A stretch of 64,000 bases of DNA, from contig NZ_BAFP01000129.1 in assembly GCF_000308455.1 (NCBI RefSeq), positions 1 through 64,000 of the forward strand, in the 5' to 3' direction. Positions 1 through 42,535 of this stretch are shown in pieces. The stretch's first letter is position 1. Each line of letters begins with the position of its first letter. A program made the translations under genes and the position numbers. The notes beneath the pieces are model-generated. The model had not been told where the DNA came from. It worked only from the letters and a program-made list of their open reading frames with translations, and made no database searches. This stretch comes from Nocardia abscessus NBRC 100374. GTDB lineage: Bacteria > Actinomycetota > Actinomycetes > Mycobacteriales > Mycobacteriaceae.

Positions 1-1049
1 CGTCCGCCACCTGTGAGGTCACCTTCGGCGGCCACGGCATCCCCGCCAAGGGCTGGCTGGTCGGCGAAGTGCACAACGGCATCGCGCAGATGTTCGAGGT
101 CATCGAAGAAGCCCGCATGATGGTGGGCACCAAGGCCATCGCGACCCTGTCCACCGGTTACCTCAATGCCCTCGAATACGCGAAGACCCGCGTGCAGGGC
201 AGCGACCTGACCCGGATGGCGGACAAGACCGCGCCGAAGGTGACCATCACCCGGCATGCGGACGTGCGCCGGTCGCTGATGATGCAGAAGGCGTACGCCG
301 AGGGCCTTCGGGCGATCTACCTCTACACCGCAGGCCATCAGAACGACGTTGTGGCGCAGCATATCTCGGGTGCGGATGCCGACTTGGCCGCGCGGGTCAA
401 CGATCTGCTGCTGCCGATCGTCAAGGGCGTCGGCTCCGAGCGTGCCTACCAGTACCTGACCGAGTCGTTGCAGACCCTCGGAGGATCCGGCTTCCTGCAG
501 GACTACCCGATCGAGCAGTACATCCGCGACGCGAAGATCGACTCGCTCTACGAGGGCACCACCGCCATCCAGGCGCAGGACTTCTTCTTCCGCAAGATCG
601 CCCGTGACCGCGGCGTCGCGCTCGCCCACCTGGCGGGCAAGATCCGGGACACGGCGCAGTCCCCCGCAGGCGACGGCCGGCTCAAGGCCGAGAAGGTCCT
701 GCTCGCCACCGCGCTGGAAGACGTGCAGGACATGGCCAGCCGATTCACCCAGCATCTGCTGGACGCGCAGGAGCACCCCACCGAGCTGTACAAGATCGGC
801 CTGAACTCCGTCCGATTCCTGCTCGCCGTCGGCGATCTCCTGGTCGCCTGGCGGTTGATCGTCGCCGCCGAGATCGCCCTCGCCGCGGTGGATGCCGGCG
901 CGAGCGAGCAGGACCGCGCGTTCTATCAGGGCAAAATCGCCGTCGCGTCGTTCTTCGCCAAGACCGTCCTGCCCCACCTCAGCGCGGAATGGTCGGTCAT
1001 CTCCGACGTCGACATCACGGTCATGGAGCTCGACGAAGCCGCCTTCTGA
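1..1049 (+). CDS. Acyl-CoA dehydrogenase, FadE5-like, C-terminal part (5' end outside window)
   Basis: The reading frame is open from base 3 of the window, so the start lies upstream. It should oxidise acyl-CoA thioesters with FAD in fatty-acid beta-oxidation. The visible part begins inside the middle domain (FGGHGIPAKGW) and continues with GIAQMFEVIEEARMMVG, the helical C-terminal dehydrogenase domain, and the variant ending GGSGFLQDYPIEQYIRDAKI, where R and D belong to the conserved flavin/substrate region. The last ~130 residues match the extra C-terminal domain seen in FadE5-type and other large acyl-CoA dehydrogenases. About 349 residues are visible of an expected ~600. A 14-bp perfect inverted repeat follows the stop codon closely, so this gene probably ends its transcription unit. 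The family assignment is secure; chain-length preference cannot be read. Confidence 0.9.
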   Translation, partial: SATCEVTFGGHGIPAKGWLVGEVHNGIAQMFEVIEEARMMVGTKAIATLSTGYLNALEYAKTRVQGSDLTRMADKTAPKVTITRHADVRRSLMMQKAYAEGLRAIYLYTAGHQNDVVAQHISGADADLAARVNDLLLPIVKGVGSERAYQYLTESLQTLGGSGFLQDYPIEQYIRDAKIDSLYEGTTAIQAQDFFFRKIARDRGVALAHLAGKIRDTAQSPAGDGRLKAEKVLLATALEDVQDMASRFTQHLLDAQEHPTELYKIGLNSVRFLLAVGDLLVAWRLIVAAEIALAAVDAGASEQDRAFYQGKIAVASFFAKTVLPHLSAEWSVISDVDITVMELDEAAF

Positions 1050-1067
1050 ATCGCCGTCGGTCACCGC

Positions 1068-1102
1068 GAAACCGCGGCCGGTTCTGCACCGGCCGCGGTT
1101 TC
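1068..1102 (+). terminator. Strong terminator-like hairpin after the acyl-CoA dehydrogenase
   Basis: A perfect 14-bp inverted repeat (GAAACCGCGGCCGG paired with its complement at 1089-1102) has a 7-nt loop and starts 18 nt after the stop codon. No long T tract follows, as is usual for actinobacterial hairpin terminators. Confidence 0.8.
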
Positions 1103-1431
1103 CGGCTTTCCGGCACCTCCGGGCCTTCGTAGCGAGCTGCGCTTCTCCCCTGACAGCCGCGGCGGTCGTCGTCTAGCATTTGACTGTGCCGTCGCGTCAG
1201 CGGATGGACTGAGAACCGATATCGGATGCTCGGGTGAGGATCGCGCTCCCCGAGGTCGGCGTTCGGCCCGGCCGCCTCCCATGCCGAGCCATCGATGATG
1301 AGGCCGACAAAGTTGCACGGCGAGAATTTCAGCACTTGCCGCAGCGGAACTGCTCGTCGTCATCGCAGGCATTTCTTCGGACGACCGGGCTGGCGGTGTC
1401 CAGCCCCATCCGCAGGACGGAGGGCTCATCG
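1103..1431. other. Intergenic region before the arylsulfatase
   Basis: About 330 bp with no convincing gene. An in-frame GTG at 1234 would extend the sulfatase by 66 residues, but the extension has no ribosome binding site and no recognisable fold. I read it as untranslated leader or promoter DNA. I could not pick a convincing -10/-35 pair. Confidence 0.5.
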
Positions 1432-3783
1432 ATGCCACTCGAGGAATACAAACGCGCAACAGCTTTCCCAGGAATCATCGGACGGACGACCGATGAATCG
1501 AGTCCCGCCTGGCCGCAACCGGTGCGGGCGATACCCGGTGCGCCGAACGTGCTGTTCATCGTGCTCGACGACACCGGGTTCGGACAGCTCGGCTGCTACG
1601 GCAGTCCCATTTCCACACCCCATATCGACGCTTTGGCCGCGGGCGGGTTGCTGTACAACAACATGCATACGACCGCCTTGTGCTCGCCGTCGCGCTCCTG
1701 TCTCATCACCGGACGCAACCATCACGCCAACGCCATGGCGGGCATCACGGAAATCGCCACCGGGTATCCGGGCTACAACGGCAACATTCCCTTCGAGAAC
1801 GGATTCCTCTCGGAGATGCTGCTACAGCACGGATACAACACCTACATGGTCGGCAAATGGCACTTGGTGCCATCGGAGCAGGAATCCGCTGCGGGCCCCT
1901 ACGACCGTTGGCCGCTCGGCCGCGGTTTCGAGCGCTTCTACGGCTTTCTCGGCGGCGACACCAGCCAGTGGTATCCGGACCTGGTCTACGACAACCACCA
2001 GGTCGAGCCGCCCGGCACGCCGGAAGACGGCTACCACCTGACCGCGGACCTGGTGGACAAGGCGATCTCTTTCATAGCGGGCGCGAAGCAGGTCGCTCCG
2101 GACAAGCCGTTCTTCTTGAACTTCTGCACGGGGGCGACGCACGCCCCGCATCATGTGCCGAGGGAGTGGGCCGATCGTTACCGCGGCCGGTTCGACGGCG
2201 GCTGGGACGCCTACCGCGAGTCCACCTTCGATCGCCAGCGAGAACTCGAGGTCGTGCCGGCGCACGCGCGACTGTCCCGCCGCGATCCGGACGTGCCGGA
2301 GTGGGCCGCGCTCGCACCCGACGCCCGCCGCCTCGCGGCACGAATGATGGAGGTCTACGCCGGGTTCCTCGCCCATACCGACCACCACATCGGGCGGCTG
2401 GTGGACTTCCTGCGGGAAACCGGCGAACTCGACAACACTTTGATCATGCTGGTATCCGACAACGGGGCCAGCCCGGAAGGCGGGGTCACCGGGACCACGA
2501 ACGAGCTGCAGTTCTTCAACAACGCGCCGGAACCGATCGAGGACAGTCTGCGAGCCATCGACGAGCTCGGCGGACCGACCACGTTCAACCACTATCCGTG
2601 GGGCTGGACCTGGGCGGGAAACACGCCCTTCCGGCGCTGGAAGCGCGAGACCTACCGTGGTGGCGTCAGCGATCCCTTCCTGGTCCACTGGCCGCGAGGC
2701 ATCACCGCCCGGGGCGAGGTGCGCACCCAGTACGCGCACCTGATCGACGTCGTCCCCACTGTTCTCGACGCGCTCGGCATCGACCCGCCGGAAACCATCC
2801 GTGGCGTGGCCCAGTCACCGCTGCACGGTGTCGGCTTCGCCCACACGTTCGACGATTCGGCCGCGTCGACCAGGCATCACACGCAGTACTTCGAGATGCT
2901 GGGCCACCGCGCGATCGACCACGACGGCTGGCGGGCCGTGTGCCCGTGGCCGGGCCCCTCGTTCGCCGAGGCGGACCGACCGTTCGGCACGCCCATCACC
3001 GCCGAGGACCTCGGCGTTCTGGACGCCCACCACTGGGAGCTCTATCACGTCGCGGAGGATTTCGCCGAGACCCGTGACCTCGCCGCCGAGCAGCGGGACA
3101 AACTCACGGAGATGATCGCGCGGTGGTACGTGGAGGCAGGCCGCTACGACGTGCTGCCCGTCGACGGCAGCGGGTTGCAGCGCCTGCTCGTGGAGCGCCC
3201 GCAGATCACGCGGGCGCAGACCAGGTACACCCTCCGCCCCGACACCGAGACGCTGCCCGCGGCGGTCTCACCACGGGTATTGAACCGACCGCACAGCGTC
3301 ACCGCCGATGTGGAGGTCCCGCCCGGCGGTGCCGAGGGCGTCCTGCTGTGCCAGGGCACCAATGCCGGGGGTTGGACCTTCTACGTCGAAGACGGCCGTT
3401 TGCACTACGCCCACAACTACGTCCGGCGCGCCGTGCACCGAGTCTCCTCGACACAGAACATTCCCGAAGGCCGCCACGAAGTGCGCTTCGAGTTCGAGCC
3501 CACCGGCACACCCGACTTCGCCAATGGCAGGGGCACGCCGGGCACCGCCCGGCTCTACATCGACCGCGACCCGGTCGGCGAAGCCGACTTCCCGTTCATC
3601 ACGCCGGTCGCGTTCAACCCCGGCGGAATGACCTGTGGCGCCAACCCGGGCTCCGCGGTGGTATCCGACTACGAACCTCCCTTCCGGTTCACCGGCACCC
3701 TGCACACGGTGGTCGTCGACCTCTCCGGAGAGCTGATCACCGACGTCCAGAGCGAAATGCGCATGCACATGGCTCGGCAGTAG
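1432..3783 (+). CDS. Arylsulfatase, type I (formylglycine) sulfatase, AtsA-like
   Basis: It should hydrolyse sulfate esters. The sulfatase signature CSPSR starts at residue 84. Cys84 would be converted to formylglycine by a separate enzyme that is not in this window. Metal and active-site motifs are visible: DDTGFGQLGCYG (about residues 43-54), GKWH for the Lys/His pair, and SDNGASPEGG for the second metal ligand set. The last ~180 residues form a beta-rich C-terminal part. The ATG at 1432 was chosen because GGAGGG sits 7 nt upstream; it gives 783 residues, close to the mycobacterial AtsA class (about 790). No signal peptide is visible, so the enzyme looks cytosolic. It converges on the first NRPS with only 9 bp between stop codons and shows no sign of co-transcription with it. 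Substrate unknown. Confidence 0.92.
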   Translation: MPLEEYKRATAFPGIIGRTTDESSPAWPQPVRAIPGAPNVLFIVLDDTGFGQLGCYGSPISTPHIDALAAGGLLYNNMHTTALCSPSRSCLITGRNHHANAMAGITEIATGYPGYNGNIPFENGFLSEMLLQHGYNTYMVGKWHLVPSEQESAAGPYDRWPLGRGFERFYGFLGGDTSQWYPDLVYDNHQVEPPGTPEDGYHLTADLVDKAISFIAGAKQVAPDKPFFLNFCTGATHAPHHVPREWADRYRGRFDGGWDAYRESTFDRQRELEVVPAHARLSRRDPDVPEWAALAPDARRLAARMMEVYAGFLAHTDHHIGRLVDFLRETGELDNTLIMLVSDNGASPEGGVTGTTNELQFFNNAPEPIEDSLRAIDELGGPTTFNHYPWGWTWAGNTPFRRWKRETYRGGVSDPFLVHWPRGITARGEVRTQYAHLIDVVPTVLDALGIDPPETIRGVAQSPLHGVGFAHTFDDSAASTRHHTQYFEMLGHRAIDHDGWRAVCPWPGPSFAEADRPFGTPITAEDLGVLDAHHWELYHVAEDFAETRDLAAEQRDKLTEMIARWYVEAGRYDVLPVDGSGLQRLLVERPQITRAQTRYTLRPDTETLPAAVSPRVLNRPHSVTADVEVPPGGAEGVLLCQGTNAGGWTFYVEDGRLHYAHNYVRRAVHRVSSTQNIPEGRHEVRFEFEPTGTPDFANGRGTPGTARLYIDRDPVGEADFPFITPVAFNPGGMTCGANPGSAVVSDYEPPFRFTGTLHTVVVDLSGELITDVQSEMRMHMARQ

Positions 3784-3792
3784 CGCGAGTCT

Positions 3793-28254
<24,462 letters not shown>

Positions 28255-29613
28255 CGCATGACCCCTTATTCATACCCGGACGCGCGAGGGCACGACGGAA
28301 GGACGTCGGCCCACCGCATCCGAAATCTGGCTCTTATCTGCACTTCGTCTACTCAGAAGCGGCGCAACCCCTGCTCTGCGCCGCACCGTTCAGCTTTCGC
28401 GTGTCGCTCGATCCGCCGGTGTCCAGCATCCGAATCGGACATCTACGGCGACTACCACACCTCCCGTTTGTCGGCATTTCCAGTCGTCTCAAAATCTGAA
28501 AACAGAACTTTTGAACCTGCGGTGAAGCAGCGACACTCAGGTGGGACAAGCTATCTGACAGCAGCCTGGCTCAGTCTAGTGGTATCAAACCCTTCCGACT
28601 CCGCACGGAAGCCGGGCGTTTCCAATCTCGGTTCGAGCAATACGGGTGCGGCGCGACTGCGCGGCGGCGACCGCCGATAGCACACATCGCCTGTGGAAGT
28701 GCCTGTTGCCAGGCGGTTGTATCCGATGAGAAACACCCGCGATCGGGCATGGTACATGCCGGGTCGAGGCCGGAATCAAGTCGGGACGGCCATCGCCGCC
28801 GCGGCGGCAGGCCGGGACCGCCTACGCCCCATACCCGTAACAGCCAATGCGGACGGGTAAAGCAATAGCGAGAAGGGCAATATACTGGCAAATTGATATA
28901 TCCGCTGTCGCCCACGCACTTCAGAACACTGCCCCTATCCGTGGTCGATAATCTTCGATTCAATACTCATGCTCGACACGAACGCGTATGTCGGAAAGTC
29001 CGATTCCGATCACATAGTTCCGAACAGAATCACTTCCCTGCCGTCTCCGATTTATCCTCACACCGCAACGGCCCTCGCCGTCATTCCCGACGACGCCGCC
29101 GAACCATCGGCATTTTCAGTGCGCGTGATCACCTCGCGGCAAGGAAGCAGACCGACAGCGAGCCGCGGCCACCGAAGGCATCCGCCCGGTCAGACCACGG
29201 ATCCATGCTGCCGAGCGGTCCCACCGCGGCGCGCCGAGGACGCGCACCGCCGCGAGAACAAAAGCGGCGTCGCAGCCGTGCCGATCACGGGGCTGTCACC
29301 ATGGATTGCTATATCCGCGCAACGGAACTCGCGTGCGGACGAATCACGCCATACGTTCGCGAAATTTTCAGGGACGATGGTTCGGTAAATACGCCATGGT
29401 GGATAGCACCGGCACTCGGCTGCCGAGGACGATCACTCGCGGCAGATAGGGATACCGAGACGACCGCCGGTCGCATTCCGCACCCGAATGTCCGATCGCC
29501 ACGGCGAGACCGCACAGAAGTACGCCATGGACGGTAACCGCTTGCGGTGAAGGCCCATTGACGCCTGCTCGGACAGCTGAGCGAAGTACGACCCACGCGG
29601 CCGACGCCGGGGC
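28255..29613. other. Gene-free 1.36 kb region upstream of the seven-module NRPS
   Basis: No frame here looks coding: candidate ORFs are short, arginine- and proline-rich, and overlap each other on both strands. Part of it (about 28840-29120) is more AT-rich than the surrounding genes. It must contain the NRPS promoter and leader, because the ribosome binding site of that gene is at its edge. No clear promoter, iron box (TTAGGTTAG-type) or repeat array was seen. Confidence 0.6.
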
Positions 29614-30138
29614 CTAGCTCGGTTGCTCGATGAGCCGGAAACCGGTGACGATCGTAGGCTCGATGGCGACGACGGTGTCCATGACGCCGTCGGCCCACGG
29701 TCGCAACAGCTCTGCGTAGCGGGCGACCCGTTCGGGGTCGGTGACGGTGCGGGCGAGGCCGGTTACGACAACCGACCAGCCGACATGGCTGACGGGGTCG
29801 ATATCGTCGGCCTCGTAGGCCACGACGACGCACGGATCGGCACGGATGGTGTCGGTGAGCCGCGAGGTGACCCGGGTACGCACCACGACCGCCCCGCCGT
29901 CGACGAAATGATTGACCGGGCGGATCGCGGGCAGCGCATCGCGGGTGAACACCACCCGCCCGTAGGCCACACTCGCCAGCAGCCGCAACGCCTCCTCGCG
30001 GCCGAGTTCGACGAGCGTGCGGCTCGGGACGCCGTTGTCCGCGATGCGGCCGTTCGATGCGATCATGATCTCGTGCCGGGGCACATTGCGCGCGAAACCA
30101 CCTGGCAATGTCCTCGCTTTCCGGTCTTCACTCGACAC
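29614..30138 (-). CDS. Pyridoxamine 5'-phosphate oxidase-fold flavoprotein (PPOX family)
   Basis: A small split-barrel protein of about 174 residues with the layout of the PPOX-like class that binds FMN or F420. Supporting stretches are LASVAYGRVVFTRDALPAIRPVNHFVDGG near the N terminus, VVVRTRVTSRL in the middle and VGWSVVVTGLARTV towards the end, all typical of this fold. The GTG at 30138 was chosen because GGAGG lies 5 nt upstream (30144-30148); an ATG at 30159 would add seven residues but lacks such a site. It lies 78 bp downstream of the WS/DGAT gene on the same strand and may share its mRNA. Substrate and cofactor cannot be told from sequence. Confidence 0.8.
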   Translation of the reverse strand: MSSEDRKARTLPGGFARNVPRHEIMIASNGRIADNGVPSRTLVELGREEALRLLASVAYGRVVFTRDALPAIRPVNHFVDGGAVVVRTRVTSRLTDTIRADPCVVVAYEADDIDPVSHVGWSVVVTGLARTVTDPERVARYAELLRPWADGVMDTVVAIEPTIVTGFRLIEQPS

Positions 30139-30216
30139 TGCGGCCTCCAATCCCATCACCGAGTCGCGCTGTCGGACAGGGCAGAAAGTCCTCGATCCGT
30201 CCTTCGCCCACGCCTG

Positions 30217-31602
30217 TCACGATCCGCTCACCTCCGGGCGCGCCGGCCTCCGGATCGCGGCGTGCTCACGCAGCCGCCGGATCTCCCGCTCGATGCCTTC
30301 GGCTAGCACCGCGATGTCGGGCGCGGTGTCGTAGTCTCCGGTGATGCCGAACGTCAGGTGGCCCGCGTAGCTGAGAATCGCGACCGCGGTGCGCAACCGC
30401 ATCGCGATCGGCGTGGCAGGTAGCAGTTCCAACACCTCGCGCCCCCGGACGGACAGCTGGTCGCGCGGGCCGGGCACGTTGGTCACCAGCGCGCCGACGG
30501 TTCGCTGCGGAAACCGGGCCAGCAGACGGAGACTCCACGCCATGGGCGCGAACGGCAACCGGCCCGCCAGCCCGAGCACCGAATTCTCCGCTTGCGCCTC
30601 GCCTCCCGACTTGTGTCGCGCCATCCGCTGCCGAATCGTGTCCAGCCGCTCGACCGGGTCGCGGACATCGATCGGCAGGAACGGCAGCATTGCCGAAACG
30701 CGGTTGTCCAGCAGGTGTTTCGCCTCGTCCGACCGCATCGAGACGGGGACGAGGATGCGCAGCGTGTCCGGGGCGGGCCGTTCGTTCCGGCCGATCAGCA
30801 GGTCGCGGTAGGCGGCGGCGACCGCGGCCAGGACGACGTCGTTGACGGTGGCGCCGAAGGCGGCGCCGATCTCGTGGACGTCCGACAGGGCGGCGCGAGC
30901 CACGACGTACCGGCGCTGTCGTCCGATGGGGCCGTTGAGCGAGCACTCGGTGGCGGGCGACATGGCGGCCGTCGCGAGTGGCGCCAAACCGCGCGCCATC
31001 CCGATCACGGAGCGGGGCACGGTAAAGGGCAGCCGCGTCACCTCTCGAACCAAGTCGAGCCATTGCGGCTCGACCCGGCTTTGCGGTTCGGCCTGGCTTT
31101 GCGGTTCCGGCGCGGCCTTCTCCGGCTCCTCCGGCACCGCATCGCACAGATGCCGGAACACCGAGATCCCCGACACGCCGTCCACCAGGCTGTGATGCGC
31201 TTTGACGAGCAGCGCCCAGCGGTCCCCGGCGAGATGTTCGACGACGACGCACTGCCACAGCGGATGGTCGCGATCGAGCCGCTCCTCCAGTTCGCTCGCC
31301 ACCAGTTCGCACAGCGCGGGCTCGTCGCCCGGCGTGGGCAGCGCCGTCCACCGGATGTGGTGTGCGAGATCGAAATTCGGGTCGTGTTCCCACACCGGAG
31401 TCACCAGATCGAGCGGCGCTCGCCGCACTTTCTGGCGCAGCCGCGCGTTCCGCTGCACACCCCGGGCGAGGACGCCGGTGAACTCGTCCCTGCTCGGCGG
31501 AGAGCCGGAGATGATCGCCACCGCACCGATCCCGAGACTGATGTGCCGATCCGCGTCCTCTAGTTCCATGAAGCCCGAATCGAGGGGCCGTAGTTCTGTC
31601 AT
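30217..31602 (-). CDS. Wax ester synthase / diacylglycerol acyltransferase (WS/DGAT)
   Basis: A 461-residue acyltransferase that should transfer acyl groups from acyl-CoA to an alcohol or diacylglycerol, as in storage lipid synthesis. The catalytic motif HHSLVDG is at residues 136-142. The N terminus (RPLDSGFMELED) and the C-terminal region (VTNVPGPRDQL, then MRLRTAVAILSYAGHLTFGITGD) are diagnostic for the family. A short repeat (EPQSQAEPQSRVEPQ) near residues 165-179 falls in the variable linker. It lies between two NRPS genes. Because the HHxxxDG fold is shared with condensation domains, a role in acylating a peptide is possible, but that is only inference. Mycobacteriales carry many such genes, so ordinary lipid metabolism is the default reading. 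Confidence 0.92.
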   Translation of the reverse strand: MTELRPLDSGFMELEDADRHISLGIGAVAIISGSPPSRDEFTGVLARGVQRNARLRQKVRRAPLDLVTPVWEHDPNFDLAHHIRWTALPTPGDEPALCELVASELEERLDRDHPLWQCVVVEHLAGDRWALLVKAHHSLVDGVSGISVFRHLCDAVPEEPEKAAPEPQSQAEPQSRVEPQWLDLVREVTRLPFTVPRSVIGMARGLAPLATAAMSPATECSLNGPIGRQRRYVVARAALSDVHEIGAAFGATVNDVVLAAVAAAYRDLLIGRNERPAPDTLRILVPVSMRSDEAKHLLDNRVSAMLPFLPIDVRDPVERLDTIRQRMARHKSGGEAQAENSVLGLAGRLPFAPMAWSLRLLARFPQRTVGALVTNVPGPRDQLSVRGREVLELLPATPIAMRLRTAVAILSYAGHLTFGITGDYDTAPDIAVLAEGIEREIRRLREHAAIRRPARPEVSGS

Positions 31603-31930
31603 GGGGCATGCTCATTCCGGGTGGTCGATGCCCGACGCCCGCCGAGCCCACGGCCCGTGCGACGCGCATCGCAACACCCCGATCACCTGTTCGGCACCGA
31701 TCCGCCGGATCCGGTGCCTCGGCGGCGACCGGCGCGGAGCGTGCGGAACAGGGTCTACTCGGTTCGTCCCTCCAGCATCGCGCGATCCCTCGGCGTAGAT
31801 GATGGCCGAAGGTCACCGAATGCAGGGCACTCCGGCCACGGGACGTGCGCATGGACCCCGTTGACTGCCGCACCGGAGCACATCACGCGTTCTCCTGCAC
31901 ATCCGCCACCGCCGGGGGAAGAATCTACGT
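31603..31930. other. Divergent intergenic region with an imperfect inverted repeat
   Basis: This 328-bp region separates the WS/DGAT gene (minus) from the SQR-like gene (plus). It holds an imperfect hairpin at about 31693-31718 (GGCACC paired with GGTGCC, plus GATCC with GGATC, one bulged base). No coding frame is convincing. GGGGGAAG near the end serves the plus-strand gene. Confidence 0.5.
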
Positions 31931-33056
31931 ATGCGAACCGTACTCGTTCTCGGTGCGGGGTTCGGAGGACTGGAGCTGGCCACCCGCCTGTCGGGTTCGC
32001 CGGCCGACGAGCTCCGTATCGTCGTCATCGACCGCAATGACTCCTTCACTTTCGGCTTCGCCAAACTGGACATCCTCTGCCGAGACGTACCTCCGGAGGC
32101 CGTGCGCGTGCCGTACGCCCGCTTGGCGCATCCGCGTGTCGAATTCCGGCAGGAGGAGGTCACCGAGATCGACCCACGGACCCGCCGCGTCCGCACCGAC
32201 CGCTCCGCGTACGAACCGGACATTCTCGTCGTCGCGCTCGGCGCCGACTACGACCCGGACGCGACCCCCGGTTTCGTCGAAGACGGCCACGAGTACTACT
32301 CGATCGACGGCGCCCGCCGATTGCGTGACCGCCTCGTCGGCTTCGACGGCGGAGACGTGATCCTCGCGGTCCTGGGCGTTCCCTTCAAATGCCCGCCCGC
32401 TCCCTACGAAGGCGCGATGCTGCTGCACGAGATGTTCACCCGGCGCGGGATCGGTGACCGCACCCGAATCCAGGTCGTCACCCCGATGGACTCGCCGATT
32501 CCGGTCTCCCCGGATACCTCCGAGGCCATCATCGAAGCGCTGACCCGCCGCGGAATCGGCTACGCGCCCGGACGCCTCGTTCACGCACTCGACCCGAGCC
32601 GCCACATGGCGAGCACCGGGACCGGCGATCTCCCCTACGACCTGTTCATCGGAGTGCCGAGACACCGGGTGCCCGCGGTCGTCGAGGCATCGGGCCTGAC
32701 CGAGGGCGGGACCGACGGCTGGGTCGCCGTCGATCCGCACACCCTCGGCACGCCGTACCCGGGCGTCTACGCCATCGGCGACTGCGCCGACGCCCCGGTC
32801 CCGCGTGCGGGCGTGTTCGCCGAGGACGCCGCCCGCACAGCCGCCGCGGCCATCGAAGCCGAGCTGCGCGGATCGGCGACGCCGGAGCGGTACCGCGGCC
32901 GGGGCGCATGCCATATCGAGTTCGGAGACGGACTGGTCGGCAAGGTCGATGCCGATTTCCTCTCCGGTCCCGCGCCGGTCGCGCCGTTCACTCCGCCGTC
33001 GCCGGAGCTGGCCCGGGAAAAGTCCGCCGCCGCCGAGGCCCGGCTGCGCCGCTGGT

Positions 33057-33067
<11 letters not shown>
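31931..33067 (+). CDS. FAD-dependent pyridine nucleotide / sulfide:quinone-type oxidoreductase
   Basis: A 378-residue flavoprotein with an N-terminal FAD-binding motif GAGFGGLE (residues 8-15), a central ALGADYDPDATPGF segment and a C-terminal YAIGDCADA FAD motif. The segment VPFKCPPAPYEGA, with Cys154, matches the region carrying a redox cysteine in sulfide:quinone oxidoreductases and flavocytochrome c sulfide dehydrogenases. The second SQR cysteine is less clear, so electron transfer to quinone from another donor is equally possible. The ATG at 31931 has GGGGGAAG about 10 nt upstream. Its 3' end overlaps the 3' end of the downstream NRPS by 11 bp in convergent orientation. No membrane segment is obvious; a peripheral membrane location would be typical. 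Confidence 0.82.
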
Positions 33068-42185
<9,118 letters not shown>

Positions 42186-42379
42186 GCGGTGGCGAGTTCA
42201 CTCTCTGGTCGATCATCAGCCGCCCTGGCGATGGAGCCAGAAGCAATGCCTCAAATGCGTGAACCATGACCCGAGCGTGCAGATCGGACCTTAGCGAACC
42301 CCGATCGGATCGGCGCGCGGAGGTTGGGAAAGTTCATAGGGGTACCCCGGCACACTTTGGGCTATGACATGGCGTGATG

Positions 42380-42406
42380 TGAATAACATTCATTCCTGTA
42401 TGGAAT
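42380..42406. promoter_or_regulatory. Two abutting inverted repeats
   Basis: TGAAT-aac-ATTCA (42380-42392) abuts ATTCC-tgtat-GGAAT (42392-42406). Both are perfect 5-bp-arm dyads sharing one base. They probably form binding sites for one or more regulators of the divergent NRPS2 and bicupin genes; the regulator is unknown. Confidence 0.5.
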
Positions 42407-42409
42407 CGA

Positions 42410-42425
42410 TGTGATCAATATCACT
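42410..42425. promoter_or_regulatory. CRP/FNR-family-like operator
   Basis: TGTGA-TCAATA-TCACT matches the CRP-type consensus TGTGA-N6-TCACA at 9 of 10 positions. The inner GTGAT-caat-ATCAC is a perfect dyad. It sits about 110 bp upstream of the bicupin GTG start and about 225 bp upstream of the NRPS2 ATG. Binding is predicted from sequence only. Confidence 0.6.
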
Positions 42426-42535
42426 GCCTGCGCGCTCGTCCGCACCAGCCGACTGCGGGTTGCCCACCTAGGTTTCGCACCGACACCGGCATGATCGAAC
42501 GGGAACGATCCTTTGACCGTGAGCGAGGAGGAACC

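Larger units (their letters stand above)
42186..42535. other. Divergent regulatory region between NRPS2 and the bicupin gene
   Basis: The 350 bp carry no gene but several inverted repeats: a GGGGTACCCC palindrome at 42339-42348 and three further dyads between 42380 and 42425, described separately. AT content is locally higher (about 42350-42425), as expected for control DNA. Confidence 0.7.

Noticed and set aside
1234..1431. Upstream extension of the arylsulfatase to a GTG at 1234.
   Set aside because: No ribosome binding site at 1234, unlike GGAGGG before the ATG at 1432; the added residues do not look like sulfatase.
28893..29537. A 214-codon plus-strand frame in the gene-free region.
   Set aside because: Arg-rich, no fold, no ribosome binding site, and overlapped by equally good frames on the other strand.
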